Origin: Nitrospira sp. | GTDB lineage: Bacteria; Nitrospirota; Nitrospiria; Nitrospirales; Nitrospiraceae | Direction of reading: 5' to 3' | DNA length: 64,000 bases | NCBI GenBank assembly: GCA_018242725.1 | Contig: JAFEBI010000008.1 | Coordinates: 27,795-91,794 of the forward strand | Shown: positions 26,725 to 35,936 of the stretch, one piece after another | Layout of the letters: the number at the start of each line of letters is the position of its first letter | Numbering within the stretch: the first letter of the stretch is position 1 | Program-made: the position numbers and the translations under genes | Notes under the pieces: model-generated | What the model saw: only the letters and a program-made list of their open reading frames with translations | The model's database searches: none | Told to the model about the DNA's origin: nothing

Positions 26725-26740
26725 CGGCACAGCATTTGCG
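26725..26740 (+). promoter_or_regulatory. Sigma-54 (-24/-12) promoter of oxidase 2
   Basis: CGGCACAGCATTTGCG matches TGGCACG-N4-TTGCW almost fully, with GG at 26726-26727 and GC at 26738-26739, 10 nt apart. It is the best of the three sites. The expected start near 26750 lies just before the structured leader. Confidence 0.78.
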
Positions 26741-26755
26741 TAGTAAATCAAACTG

Positions 26756-26836
26756 CTGGTGAAGGTATGGGTGATTTTGGACCGGCCTCCGAATGACCCA
26801 TATCCTTCGCAAGAAGGAACCCTTCACCAGCTCTTC
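26756..26836 (+). promoter_or_regulatory. Structured 5' leader of oxidase 2
   Basis: The perfect 10-bp stem CTGGTGAAGG/CCTTCACCAG encloses two arms. One is TATGGGT/ACCCATA, with GGACCGGCCTCC in its loop. The other is TCCTTC-GCAA-GAAGGA with a GNRA tetraloop. This makes a compact three-way junction. CTCTTC follows. Four of the ten closing pairs differ from oxidase 1 in a compensatory way. The coding sequence begins about 300 nt later. Confidence 0.65.
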
Positions 26837-27139
26837 TAGACTAAACCACGCGGTAGAGATGCCAGCATGAATGTAGAGAGCTGGCTCTGCATAGTCCACA
26901 CGTGCTCCTCTGTCCACTGTTCCGTTCTCGTGAGCTTCTAATACTGAAAAGTTTTCTTTTCACTGGTTAACTATTGACATTTATATTTCAGAGAACCAAT
27001 ATGTGCCACTTAGAGAGGTGTGTACCACATTATGGTGCTGTGTGATTGCGAATCTGTAACGGTGTTGATGTGTCGGTTCGTGTGTTTCGTATAACTATCT
27101 GTCCAAACTGAGGCAGATTTAAGCGAGGGGAGGCCACTT

Positions 27140-30100
27140 ATGCGGGATTTTGCTTTTAGTATTATTAGGAGGCGGAGGAGATCCGGTATCGCACGGATGA
27201 TGCAATCCGTGTTGTTAACTGGCAGTCTGTTGTTCGCTCCTATGTTGTTTGCGGCGGAATCGGGTGATGGTCAGCATGGCGGACATGCAACTCCGGTGGC
27301 GATGCCGGGCTGGGCTCAGCAGCTGAAGGGGCAGACGGTGGTTGAGAGTGCCATTGAGGGGCACGCTGACAGTGCCCAAAAGATGGAGATGCAGCATCAC
27401 CGTCTGATGGAGAAACTGGAAGGGCAGGTTCAGCAGGATGCGAAGGCCCAGCAGACCTCCGGCGGATTCAACGGTATGTCGATGATGCACCAGTATATGG
27501 GGCAGGATGGAAGCAGCTTCCTCCTCATGACGGATTCCGGGAAGGGTGAGCCCGTGTTGAACTCGGGTGGGACGTGCCCTGCCGGCGTGCCGGTGAAACA
27601 GTTCGATGTGTCGATGATCAACATCGAGATCACCTTGAACCGTTGGCTCGACTTCTATCCGGGCTACATGTACGTGTTGACGGAGGATCTTCCCAAGGCT
27701 CGTGCCGAGGAGACAAAAAACAAAGAGGCTCGGGAGAAGGATGGATATGATACAGGTGCTGTCTCCACCGGATTGCAAGGCGATGTGATTCAGCCACTTG
27801 TCATGCGCGCAAATCCTGGAGATTGCGTGAAGATGACTTTGCGCAATCAGATGGAAGGTGAGGATGGGAGTCTGTTTATTCAGGCGTCCAGTATGGTCGT
27901 GAGCTCGACCGGCAAGCCAGCGACCACCACAAACCCTGAATCTATTGTGGCCCCAGGCAAGACGCAAGAATTTGAATGGTATCTTCATCCTCAGATGCAG
28001 GAAGGAGTACGTCAGTTCCATTCCTTCAGTCATGACCGTGAGCTGACGGTGTTAGGCCTCTTCGGGGCGTTCGTTGTAGAGCCGAAGGGCTCGAAGTATG
28101 TCGAGGCCTTGGGAAGCGGAGGGCCCGCTCCTGAGGTGAAGAGTGGATGGCAGGTCAATATTGATAACGGGTCAGGACCTGATTTTCGTGAGTTTGTGCT
28201 TTTCTATCATGAAGTCGGGGACGAAGCGTTCCGTCCGTTGAATAAGAAGGGTGACTTCCTGCCTCAGCGTGATCCGCTGACAGATGCCTATCGTCCGGGT
28301 GGCCGTGGGATTAACTATCGCAGTGAGCCGTTCGGGATCGATCAGATGCATCTTCAGCACGAGTACTTCGGGTTTGAAGATGAATCGATGGGATATAGCT
28401 CTTATACGTTCGGTGATACACCGACCACGATCGCCCGTGGCTATTTGGGCGATCCTGTGAAGTGGCGAATTGTTCATGGTGGATCCGAAGTGTTCCACTC
28501 GCACCATCCTCATAGCGGAACGATTCGGTGGCAACGAAGCCCGGGCACTGAACCGAACAATCTTTGGGCCATGGGCTCGGATGGACCAGTAAAGTATCCG
28601 ATCGTACGAACCAAGTCCGATCGTGTGGACGTGGAAGTGGTCGGTCCATCGGAAGCATTGGATCTTGAACCCGAATGCGGTGGTGGTGGCTGTCAGCATC
28701 TGGCTGGCGAATTCCTGTATCACTGCCATGTCGCGCACCATTATGTGGCAGGGATGTGGGGCTATGGGCGGTTCTATAACACCCTTCAAGTGGGTGCGGC
28801 TCATACGGACAGCATGCCTGACCTCCGGGAACTACCGGATCGTCAGGGTCGGATGAAACTCGGTGTTTCTTCAGACAAGCTGATCGGGACCACGGTCGAT
28901 TGGTTTGGAAAGACGTTCAAGATCGTCGATAAGGGTCAGAAGACCAATTGGAAGTCCAATCCGGTGGTCGTAAACGTCAAGGATTGGGTGGAGATGTTCG
29001 TCCCAGCACAAGGTAGGCCAGGTCATACCGACGATGAGAAGGGGCAGATCCTTTCCTACGACTCAACGGTATGGGATTGGAAGTGGGATGGGAATATCGC
29101 GCGCGGAGAGCGTGAAAGTACCGCGCAGAATCCAAAGTACGCGTGGGCGGCCAAGTGGGATGACAGCACCAGGCCTGCCATTCTGTTTGACCCAACAACA
29201 GGCAAGATGGCTTGGCCGTTGTTCAAACCGCACTTCGGAAAGCGTGTGCCGTTCTCGGCCAACCATAGCGGTGCGCCTTGGTTGGAGCCGATCCACCAGG
29301 ACGAAAATGGTGAACGGACGTCCGAACCGGCAAAGCCGGGAGAGCAGGGACGGTGGAGTCTCTGTCCGGATAACGCCAATCGTAAGCACTACAATATTCA
29401 CTTCGTTCGTATGCCGATCACTCTGGCCAAGAAGCAGGGGAAAGAGCCGGCCATGGTCGACAAGGACGGCTTGATCTATGTGCTTCATGAAGAAGAGCGT
29501 TTGACCAGGGCGAATGACGATATGAAGCTCCCTGCGGTCATTCGCGCCAACGTCTATGACTGTGTGGACGTGCTTCTGACGAGCGAGTGGGATGACGACG
29601 ACTACACGAATTTTCAGTCGTCCAAGATCAATATCCACCCGCATTTCTTCCAGTTCGACACAGGGAACTCTGATGGCGTGATCTCAGGATTTGAATATGA
29701 GATGTCGGTTCGGCCGTTCACCATGTGGGGGAAGAAGACCAAGCATGGGTTGCCGGCGCCGATGGTCGCCAAGCTTGAAGGCGCGGTAAAAGCAGGAGCG
29801 AAGTCATTCAAGATCAAGATGGCTCCAGGCGCCACGCCTTTCCATGTCAACACCGAAGTTATGGTCGGCATGGATTGTTTGGAGAAGGGCAACGATCCGA
29901 CGGCCTCATTGCCACGGGACAAGAGCTGTCAGGAAATTGTCCGGATTAAGGAGATCAAGGGTAATCAGGTTACCTTCTTTAAACCGCTGAAACACAATCA
30001 CCCAGCTGGCGATCTGGTGTCGCCGGAGTTTGTCCGTTATCGGTGGTGGGTGGATGTGGATATGGGAACCGTGTTCTGGCATGACCACGCCTTTGGTGCG

Positions 30101-32089
30101 ACAACCTGGCCCCATGGCGGGTTCGGCGTGACGATCGTGGAACCGTTCGGCTCCACGTATCATGATCCGAAGAACGGCAAGTTGGTCTACAGTGGTCCGA
30201 TCGCGGATATCCATAGCAATGAACCGATCGGAGCTGGCGTCAGCGGCAGTTTCCGTGAATTGATGGTATCGATCCATGACACGGTGCCACATACGGTCAA
30301 CGTTATCGAAGCGGGTAATCCTCCTGGCCAACCGATAGAAGTGGCGTTGGAAGCCGGGAAAACCGTGTCGTTCCAGATGCCGGAGAAAATCCTGAACGCT
30401 CCGAATAAGTACATAAACGGCGGAACGCATACGACCGGCAGCGGCTTCAATTTCCGCGCGGCTCCGTTTGCGCAGCGTCTGTCCAATAATCCGGACACGT
30501 CAAAGCTGTTCAGCAGCGCGATCCATGGAGATCCTGGTACGCCATTGATTCGTGCGTATACAGGCGACACATTAGTAGTTCGCCTGTTGCATCAGCTCAT
30601 GAATGAATCTCACGTCTGGACGATCTCCGGCCATACCTTCCTTACGGAACGGTATGCGGCGGATGCCAATCGGAAGAACTCGATTCACATCGGGATCGCC
30701 GAGCGGTACGATTTGGTCACAAAAGCCGGTGGTTTCCAGGGTATGCCTGGTGACTACATTCACTTCAACGGACGAAGCTCACACTTTGCGGAAGGTGGAT
30801 GGGGGATCTTGCGGGTCCTGGACAAACAGGTTCCCGACTTGATGCCGCTGCCGAGGGGAACCAATCCTCAAGGCATTCCTGCCACGCCGAGTTCGGTGTG
30901 TCCGGCTGATGCCCCGGTGAAGAACTTCAGCGTGGTGGCGTTGGATCGCCCGATGAAGCTCAATCCGAAGGCGCCGGATACGATTGAAGTGGATTTTGAG
31001 CGGAAGATCGAAATGACCATGCCGGAAGGCAAGATCTTCGCGCTGGAGGGAGAAGCAACGAGGGTGTCCAGTGGTGCGACGCCGCATCCGTTGACACTCC
31101 GCGCGAACTTGGGCGACTGTATTAAGGTCAATTTGACCAATAAAATGAAGGCAAGTCGGGCGTCGTTCTTTGCGCCTGGTCTGGCCTTTGATCCAAAAGA
31201 CAGTCAGGGGCTGAACGTCGGCAACAATGGCGGCGATCAGACCGTCGGGCCCGGTGAGAAGCGTCAGTACACCTACTATGCCCATCCGTCCAATAAGGAG
31301 ACAACCTCCTTGGTGTGGGACGGTGGCAATATCATTGTAAACCCACGAAACGGGTTGTATGGAGCAATCATCATCGGTCCGCGTGGGTCTCAGTACCGTG
31401 ACCCTGTGAGCGGTGCGGACGTATCAGAGAAAAACTCCTGGCGGGCGGACGTGATCGTGGATACGACGCTGCCGGAGAATGTCGGGAAACGGAACTACCG
31501 AGACGTGGCCCTCTTCTTCCAAGACGAGGACAACATCATCGGAACGTCATTCATGCCCTATGTGCAGAACGTAGCGGGGTTGACGTCAGTGAACTACCGC
31601 GCCGAACCGTACAAGTTCCGTGAGGATCAGGGGTGTTCGCTCGGAAAGATCTTCCAACCTTGTGTGGTCGATAAACCGGAAGATCCTGCGACGCCGCTGA
31701 TCGAGGCGCACGCGGGCGATGCGGTCAGGATTCACGTGATCGGCGCCAATAGTGAACAAAACGGAATGTTCGGAGTCGAAGGCCATGAGTGGCCGATCGA
31801 GCCGTACATGCCGGGTGCCGACATGATCAGTGTGGTGGAGTATGCCGGCTCTGAGACCCTTGATGTCTTCCTTCGTGGCGGTGCGGGTGGTCCGTATCGT
31901 CAAGTCGGTGACTTCGTGTGGTCGAATCAGCGGCTGCCTTACACGCAGTCAGGTCAGTGGGGGTATCTCCGGGTATTGCCGGCTGGTGATACACGGATTC
32001 AACCACTCGGTGCTGGCGGAGCAGCGGTCAAGCGGGCTGAAATGGCACCGCAGCCTAAGGCTCAGGCTATTCCGGCCGCGATGAAATAG
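27140..32089 (+). CDS. Giant six-cupredoxin multicopper oxidase, paralogue 2
   Basis: 1,649 residues. The start is fixed by GGGGAGG before the ATG. The N-terminus carries five consecutive Arg before the hydrophobic core (possible Tat signal), with cleavage near LFAAE. The three-unit architecture matches paralogue 1. Copper motifs: HSHHPHSG at 453, HCHVAHHYVAGM at 528, HPHFFQFD at 833, WHDHAFG at 981. It is the most divergent of the three. Two Cys (C513, C518, in ECGGGGCQ) lie just before the type-1 Cys, and a Cys-containing insertion sits near residue 913. Its N-terminal domain has HSFSH at 294-298. It heads a cluster of cupredoxin, FGE-like and HEAT-repeat genes. A metal-oxidising role is inference. 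Confidence 0.9.
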   Translation: MRDFAFSIIRRRRRSGIARMMQSVLLTGSLLFAPMLFAAESGDGQHGGHATPVAMPGWAQQLKGQTVVESAIEGHADSAQKMEMQHHRLMEKLEGQVQQDAKAQQTSGGFNGMSMMHQYMGQDGSSFLLMTDSGKGEPVLNSGGTCPAGVPVKQFDVSMINIEITLNRWLDFYPGYMYVLTEDLPKARAEETKNKEAREKDGYDTGAVSTGLQGDVIQPLVMRANPGDCVKMTLRNQMEGEDGSLFIQASSMVVSSTGKPATTTNPESIVAPGKTQEFEWYLHPQMQEGVRQFHSFSHDRELTVLGLFGAFVVEPKGSKYVEALGSGGPAPEVKSGWQVNIDNGSGPDFREFVLFYHEVGDEAFRPLNKKGDFLPQRDPLTDAYRPGGRGINYRSEPFGIDQMHLQHEYFGFEDESMGYSSYTFGDTPTTIARGYLGDPVKWRIVHGGSEVFHSHHPHSGTIRWQRSPGTEPNNLWAMGSDGPVKYPIVRTKSDRVDVEVVGPSEALDLEPECGGGGCQHLAGEFLYHCHVAHHYVAGMWGYGRFYNTLQVGAAHTDSMPDLRELPDRQGRMKLGVSSDKLIGTTVDWFGKTFKIVDKGQKTNWKSNPVVVNVKDWVEMFVPAQGRPGHTDDEKGQILSYDSTVWDWKWDGNIARGERESTAQNPKYAWAAKWDDSTRPAILFDPTTGKMAWPLFKPHFGKRVPFSANHSGAPWLEPIHQDENGERTSEPAKPGEQGRWSLCPDNANRKHYNIHFVRMPITLAKKQGKEPAMVDKDGLIYVLHEEERLTRANDDMKLPAVIRANVYDCVDVLLTSEWDDDDYTNFQSSKINIHPHFFQFDTGNSDGVISGFEYEMSVRPFTMWGKKTKHGLPAPMVAKLEGAVKAGAKSFKIKMAPGATPFHVNTEVMVGMDCLEKGNDPTASLPRDKSCQEIVRIKEIKGNQVTFFKPLKHNHPAGDLVSPEFVRYRWWVDVDMGTVFWHDHAFGATTWPHGGFGVTIVEPFGSTYHDPKNGKLVYSGPIADIHSNEPIGAGVSGSFRELMVSIHDTVPHTVNVIEAGNPPGQPIEVALEAGKTVSFQMPEKILNAPNKYINGGTHTTGSGFNFRAAPFAQRLSNNPDTSKLFSSAIHGDPGTPLIRAYTGDTLVVRLLHQLMNESHVWTISGHTFLTERYAADANRKNSIHIGIAERYDLVTKAGGFQGMPGDYIHFNGRSSHFAEGGWGILRVLDKQVPDLMPLPRGTNPQGIPATPSSVCPADAPVKNFSVVALDRPMKLNPKAPDTIEVDFERKIEMTMPEGKIFALEGEATRVSSGATPHPLTLRANLGDCIKVNLTNKMKASRASFFAPGLAFDPKDSQGLNVGNNGGDQTVGPGEKRQYTYYAHPSNKETTSLVWDGGNIIVNPRNGLYGAIIIGPRGSQYRDPVSGADVSEKNSWRADVIVDTTLPENVGKRNYRDVALFFQDEDNIIGTSFMPYVQNVAGLTSVNYRAEPYKFREDQGCSLGKIFQPCVVDKPEDPATPLIEAHAGDAVRIHVIGANSEQNGMFGVEGHEWPIEPYMPGADMISVVEYAGSETLDVFLRGGAGGPYRQVGDFVWSNQRLPYTQSGQWGYLRVLPAGDTRIQPLGAGGAAVKRAEMAPQPKAQAIPAAMK

Positions 32090-32113
32090 CGGAGCCGAGA
32101 TAGCATCGTATCT

Positions 32114-32158
32114 GTGGGGGAGTCGCCTGTTTCATGCGACTCCCCCACGTGCGTTTTT
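32114..32158 (+). terminator. Rho-independent terminator after oxidase 2
   Basis: Perfect 13-bp stem GTGGGGGAGTCGC/GCGACTCCCCCAC (32114-32126 and 32136-32148) followed by GTGCGTTTTT. A strong intrinsic terminator. It separates oxidase 2 from the accessory genes that follow on the same strand. Confidence 0.88.
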
Positions 32159-32221
32159 GACGGCAGTTCCTCTATCTAGTGCGGAAGACAAGAGAGTGAT
32201 CGATTGAATTAAGGAGTAAGT

Positions 32222-33160
32222 ATGAACCTTATAGCAATCAGTCGATGGATCATCGGGTCCGCAATACTGGCGGTGAGTGGTCATGCTTTGGCGTATGAAG
32301 AGTTTGCGGTGTCAAACGGCGGCACCATTAATGGTATCGTCCAGCTTGAGGGGCAGGTTCCGAAGCCGAAAGGGTATAACCTCACGACGTTGCCTGATCC
32401 CTTTTATTGTGGCCGTATTTCCGATGGACAAGGGTGGCGAATTTTGCAACCGTTCCATGTGGGGTCGGCCGGAGAGTTTCGAGACGTGGTGGTGTATCTT
32501 GAAGGGGTCGAGAAAGGAAAACCCTTCGAAGAAGGCACTAATCCTCAGATTGAGGCAAAAGACTGCCTATTTCTCCCTTTCACGATGGTGGTGCGTGATG
32601 ATCAATCGGTAACGGTCACCAATATGGATCCCGTCATGCACGATATTCAGGCCTATGAAACGTCACATCTAGGGGCACGGGTGTTGTTCAATGTGCCCCT
32701 GCCGATGAATCCAGCGCATCCTCGTAACTTCAAGGATCGGAGTGATGCCGCGATGTATCACAAACATATGGCCGGTGCCCCGACGAAGCAGTTGGTGAAC
32801 CTCAGCAAAGGGCGGCGGATCTTCGTCATGCAGTGTGGGTTTCATGCCTATATGGAGAGTTGGGGCGTAGCGGTCTCCAATCCATACTTCGCGAAGACGG
32901 ACGAGCAGGGACGGTTCGTCATTACCGATGTTCCACCTGGGACGTACAAGTTGGTTGTCTGGCATCCCTACATTCGGACGGTGAATGAGCAGACCGTCAC
33001 GGTGAAGCCGAAAGAAACTGAGGAGACAACCATCGTCGTGCAAGCTCCGACCGGACGTCTGTACGCCAACGAGGTGTTGGAGCACGATTATGTTCGTTAT
33101 AATGTGACGGACGAAGCTCAGAAAGAAATCGACCCAATGATTCAAAAACAGAAGCGGTGA
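32222..33160 (+). CDS. Cupredoxin-like protein with carboxypeptidase-regulatory-like domain, paralogue 2
   Basis: 312 residues, AAGGAG before the ATG, signal peptide ending near ALAYEE. Same layout as the 23173 protein: FAVSNGGTINGIVQLEGQVP, CGRISDGQGW, FRDVVVYLEGVEKGKPF, the ligand His in MDPVMHDIQAY and Cys/His/Met in MQCGFHAYM. The C-terminal sandwich is GRFVITDVPPGTYKLVVWHP. Compared with paralogue 1 it has an insertion of about 40 residues between the two ligand blocks. It probably carries one type-1 copper and exchanges electrons with oxidase 2. Confidence 0.8.
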   Translation: MNLIAISRWIIGSAILAVSGHALAYEEFAVSNGGTINGIVQLEGQVPKPKGYNLTTLPDPFYCGRISDGQGWRILQPFHVGSAGEFRDVVVYLEGVEKGKPFEEGTNPQIEAKDCLFLPFTMVVRDDQSVTVTNMDPVMHDIQAYETSHLGARVLFNVPLPMNPAHPRNFKDRSDAAMYHKHMAGAPTKQLVNLSKGRRIFVMQCGFHAYMESWGVAVSNPYFAKTDEQGRFVITDVPPGTYKLVVWHPYIRTVNEQTVTVKPKETEETTIVVQAPTGRLYANEVLEHDYVRYNVTDEAQKEIDPMIQKQKR

Positions 33161-33213
33161 GGGAAGGCCGGATCAATGCAGGTGAAGAAGCCGTGCCATC
33201 ACATGGTGGTCTC

Positions 33214-34140
33214 ATGCGATACGGTTGGATGATCGTCTTGTGTAGTCTATTGTGGCTGAGCGCTGTCTCGGCCATGGCTGATCATGAGAGCTCCAAGCAG
33301 CCGTCGTTGTGGTCCCCACGTGATGAAGCAGAGCGGTTAGGGGCGATGGAGGTGCCTGGAGGAATGGTGTCGGTGCCGGCAGGATCGTTTCTCATGGGGA
33401 GTGATCCTCGAAAAGATCGTGCTGCCGGTCCTCAAGAACAACCACAGCACCAGGTCTATCTCGATGTGTTCATGATCGACCGGTTTGAGGTGTCAAATGT
33501 GGAGTATCTCAGATTCGTGCTCGCGACAGGAGCGGATTGGCCAAAGTTCTGGCGTGAGAGTCCATTTCCGGAGAAGGCTGCACTCCATCCTGTGATCAAC
33601 GTGAGTTGGTACGAAGCCGATGCCTTTTGTCGATGGGTCGGTAAACGGCTTCCCACCGAAGCCGAATGGGAGAAAGCGGCACGTGGGGAAGATGGCCGGA
33701 TTTTTCCTTGGGGGAACGAACCGGCTGGTTGGATCAAGAGCAATATCGCCCATCCCGGGTCGAAGCGAGGATTCAAGTACCCTCCACTCGCCAATATCAA
33801 TCGCTACGACAAGGGCGCCAGCCCATACGGAGTTTATCAGATGGCGGGCAATGTCAGTGAATGGGTATCGGATTGGTTTGATCCCGAGTACTATCGGCAG
33901 GGGCATGATAAGAATCCGTCAGGGCCAGCAAGCGGAGTGCTCAAGGTTTTTCGCGGCGGGTCGTGGAATGAAGATCCGGAAGTTGCCCGCTCCGCCGGCC
34001 GCAATGGCAATTCACCAGATCGAGAAAGTTATTTGACGGGGTTTCGCTGTGCGAAGTCAGGAGATGATGGTGGAAAGGCTGAAGCATTGAATCGTGGCCG
34101 AGATGGTACTGTGCCGACGGTGATGCGGTTTTCAGAGTGA
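33214..34140 (+). CDS. FGE/SUMF1-fold exported protein, catalytic Cys pair absent (FGE-like 2)
   Basis: About 308 residues from the ATG at 33214, which gives a good signal peptide (cleavage near SAMA); a GTG at 33157 overlaps the previous stop but lacks a ribosome binding site. Family motifs: GGMVSVPAGSFLMGSDPRKD, FMIDRFEVSNVEYLRFV, NVSWYEADAFCRWVGKRLP, EAEWEKAARGEDGRIFPWG, YQMAGNVSEWVSDWF, FRGGSW and TGFRCAKS. After RGGSW it reads NEDPEVARSAGR, without the two FGE cysteines. It is followed at once by a second FGE-like gene, so the pair may act as a heterodimer. Confidence 0.8.
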   Translation: MRYGWMIVLCSLLWLSAVSAMADHESSKQPSLWSPRDEAERLGAMEVPGGMVSVPAGSFLMGSDPRKDRAAGPQEQPQHQVYLDVFMIDRFEVSNVEYLRFVLATGADWPKFWRESPFPEKAALHPVINVSWYEADAFCRWVGKRLPTEAEWEKAARGEDGRIFPWGNEPAGWIKSNIAHPGSKRGFKYPPLANINRYDKGASPYGVYQMAGNVSEWVSDWFDPEYYRQGHDKNPSGPASGVLKVFRGGSWNEDPEVARSAGRNGNSPDRESYLTGFRCAKSGDDGGKAEALNRGRDGTVPTVMRFSE

Positions 34141-34192
34141 GGGGTGCTAGGGTGGTGGGTGTCGACTCGTTAAGGGATAGGAGACCTTCAAT

Positions 34193-35176
34193 ATGAGAGA
34201 AGTTCATAGGAAAGTGTGGCGTGAGGCTGGCCGGATCATCCTCATGGTCAGTGCCATCACGGTTATGGCTCACGTCGCATGGGGGTTGGATACACAAGAC
34301 ATTACGGTGGAATGGACGGAATCCGGGAAAAAGTTGGCCACGGAACGTGTGACCAACTGGAAGACAAAAGGGGAATTGATTTTGGTGCCCGCTGGAGAGT
34401 TCCTGATGGGCAGCGACAAGAAGACGGATCGACTGGCGTATCGGGGCGAGATCCCGCAACGGCGCGTCTATCTCGATGCCTTTGAAATCGATAAATACGA
34501 AGTCACAAATCTTGAGTACCTGAAATTCATTCTCGCGACCGGGCGTAATCCCCAGTTGGATTGGCGTTATGATGGTGGGAACTTCCAGGAATCAATGACG
34601 CACCATCCGGTCATGCACGTGACGTGGCATGACGCTGACACATATTGCAAATGGGCGGGCCGACGGTTGCCGACCGAGGCGGAATGGGAGAAGGCGGCGC
34701 GGGGCGAAGATGGACGAACGAATCCCTGGGGAAACCAATCTGCGGGCTTGAGCCGAGCAAACTTCGGGAGGACGGGGCTTTCGGGACCCGTGCGGGATCG
34801 GCCCGAGCGGTTGCTGATGTACCCGCCGATCATCTCCGTGGACAAGTATGAAAACTCCGTGAGCCCTTACGGACTCTATCAAACGATGGGGAATGTGGCC
34901 GAGTGGGTATCCGATTGGTATAGCCAGGATTATTACAAAACGGCGCCGGATCGAAATCCGCGGGGACCGGAAACCGGAACTCAAAAGGCCTTTCGTGGCG
35001 GTGGCTGGATGGATAGTACTACCACGATGAGGGTGGCCATGAGGAACGGGACAGATCCGAACACCAAAATCAATTGGCTGGGGTTCCGTTGTGCGAAGTC
35101 GGTGACCGAGGATCAGTCATCGCTTAAGACGTCTCGCGCACAACATGCGGTCCCATCTGTGGAGGCAGAGCGATGA
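34193..35176 (+). CDS. FGE/SUMF1-fold exported protein, catalytic Cys pair absent (FGE-like 3)
   Basis: 327 residues, AGGAG eight bases before the ATG. The signal segment (IILMVSAITVMAHVAWG) is followed by LVPAGEFLMGSDKKTD, FEIDKYEVTNLEYLKFILAT, HVTWHDADTYCKWAGRRLPT, EAEWEKAARGEDGRTNPWG, LYQTMGNVAEWVSDWY and GFRCAKS. RGGGWMDSTTTMRVAMR replaces the Cys-bearing segment of true FGEs. It is more like FGE-like 2 than the minus-strand copies, consistent with local duplication. It lies in the cluster behind oxidase 2. Confidence 0.8.
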   Translation: MREVHRKVWREAGRIILMVSAITVMAHVAWGLDTQDITVEWTESGKKLATERVTNWKTKGELILVPAGEFLMGSDKKTDRLAYRGEIPQRRVYLDAFEIDKYEVTNLEYLKFILATGRNPQLDWRYDGGNFQESMTHHPVMHVTWHDADTYCKWAGRRLPTEAEWEKAARGEDGRTNPWGNQSAGLSRANFGRTGLSGPVRDRPERLLMYPPIISVDKYENSVSPYGLYQTMGNVAEWVSDWYSQDYYKTAPDRNPRGPETGTQKAFRGGGWMDSTTTMRVAMRNGTDPNTKINWLGFRCAKSVTEDQSSLKTSRAQHAVPSVEAER

Positions 35177-35239
35177 ACCGTGGCACTGTGAGACCTTGTC
35201 GCGCGCTGATTCACTGAGCCGATCAGACGAGGAGCGTAT

Positions 35240-35899
35240 ATGTTTATCACCGGGTTTCCTTCCTACATGACTCGTGCCGGGCTCTCCGATCTTCGGCTTG
35301 GGGCGTTCTTGTTCGTTGTTATGGTTGTAGCGAGTTTTCCCCAGTTGAGTGACGCAGCGCCGGGAGGAAAAACAGAAGTGCTGCCCATCCAGAAAGCTGC
35401 CCCTGCTGCAGTGGTCATTGAGGCGGCCGGTACTGAGCCAGAATTGAGACGCCAGATGAGGACAAAGAATGGTGTGGCGGAGTTGGAAAGCGGAGCGGTT
35501 CGGTTTTCGCTCGCACCAACGGGAAGCTATGGGTTCATTGCCCCGAAACAGCTTGGGTTGGCGCTGGTGACACAGAGTCCGGATTTGCTGTTGGAACGGG
35601 TGTCCACTTCATCCGGATCCTACGAGATTCATAAGCTCGGCGACGGGAGTGGGCTTCTGGTCGGGTTTGTGGGAAATGAAGTCGTGACTCAGATTAAGCC
35701 GAGCGAACGACTGAAAAGCGTACGAATTGTGCTGTATTCGAATCCGTTCAGCAAGGCGACGACGATCGCCGCAGTTCCGTTAACGAAACTCATGGTCGAC
35801 CAAATGCCGCGTCGGATTGAGCCCAAGCAAGCGGACGGCGCTGTCTTGTTGGAAATGGATTTACAGGGTACGGCAAATCGTAAAGCTCCCAGTCAATAG
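35240..35899 (+). CDS. Exported protein of unknown function in the oxidase 2 cluster
   Basis: 219 residues with GAGGAGCG before the ATG and a signal peptide ending near SDAAP. The mature part is beta-rich (AELESGAVRFSLAPTGSYGF, YEIHKLGDGSGLLVGFVGNE, SVRIVLYSNPFSKATTIAAV). I see no metal-ligand motif and recognise no family. Spacing of 63 bp to the preceding gene and 37 bp to the next suggests one transcript. Confidence 0.65.
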   Translation: MFITGFPSYMTRAGLSDLRLGAFLFVVMVVASFPQLSDAAPGGKTEVLPIQKAAPAAVVIEAAGTEPELRRQMRTKNGVAELESGAVRFSLAPTGSYGFIAPKQLGLALVTQSPDLLLERVSTSSGSYEIHKLGDGSGLLVGFVGNEVVTQIKPSERLKSVRIVLYSNPFSKATTIAAVPLTKLMVDQMPRRIEPKQADGAVLLEMDLQGTANRKAPSQ

Positions 35900-35936
35900 G
35901 CGGTGTCATTGTGGATGCTGAAAGAATGGTGCGTCC

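Noticed and set aside
26756..26836. Known riboswitch (c-di-GMP GEMM, TPP, FMN, cobalamin, fluoride or yybP-ykoY Mn type) in the oxidase 2 leader
   Set aside because: The three-way junction and GNRA loop are suggestive, but the conserved core sequences I know for these classes are not present.
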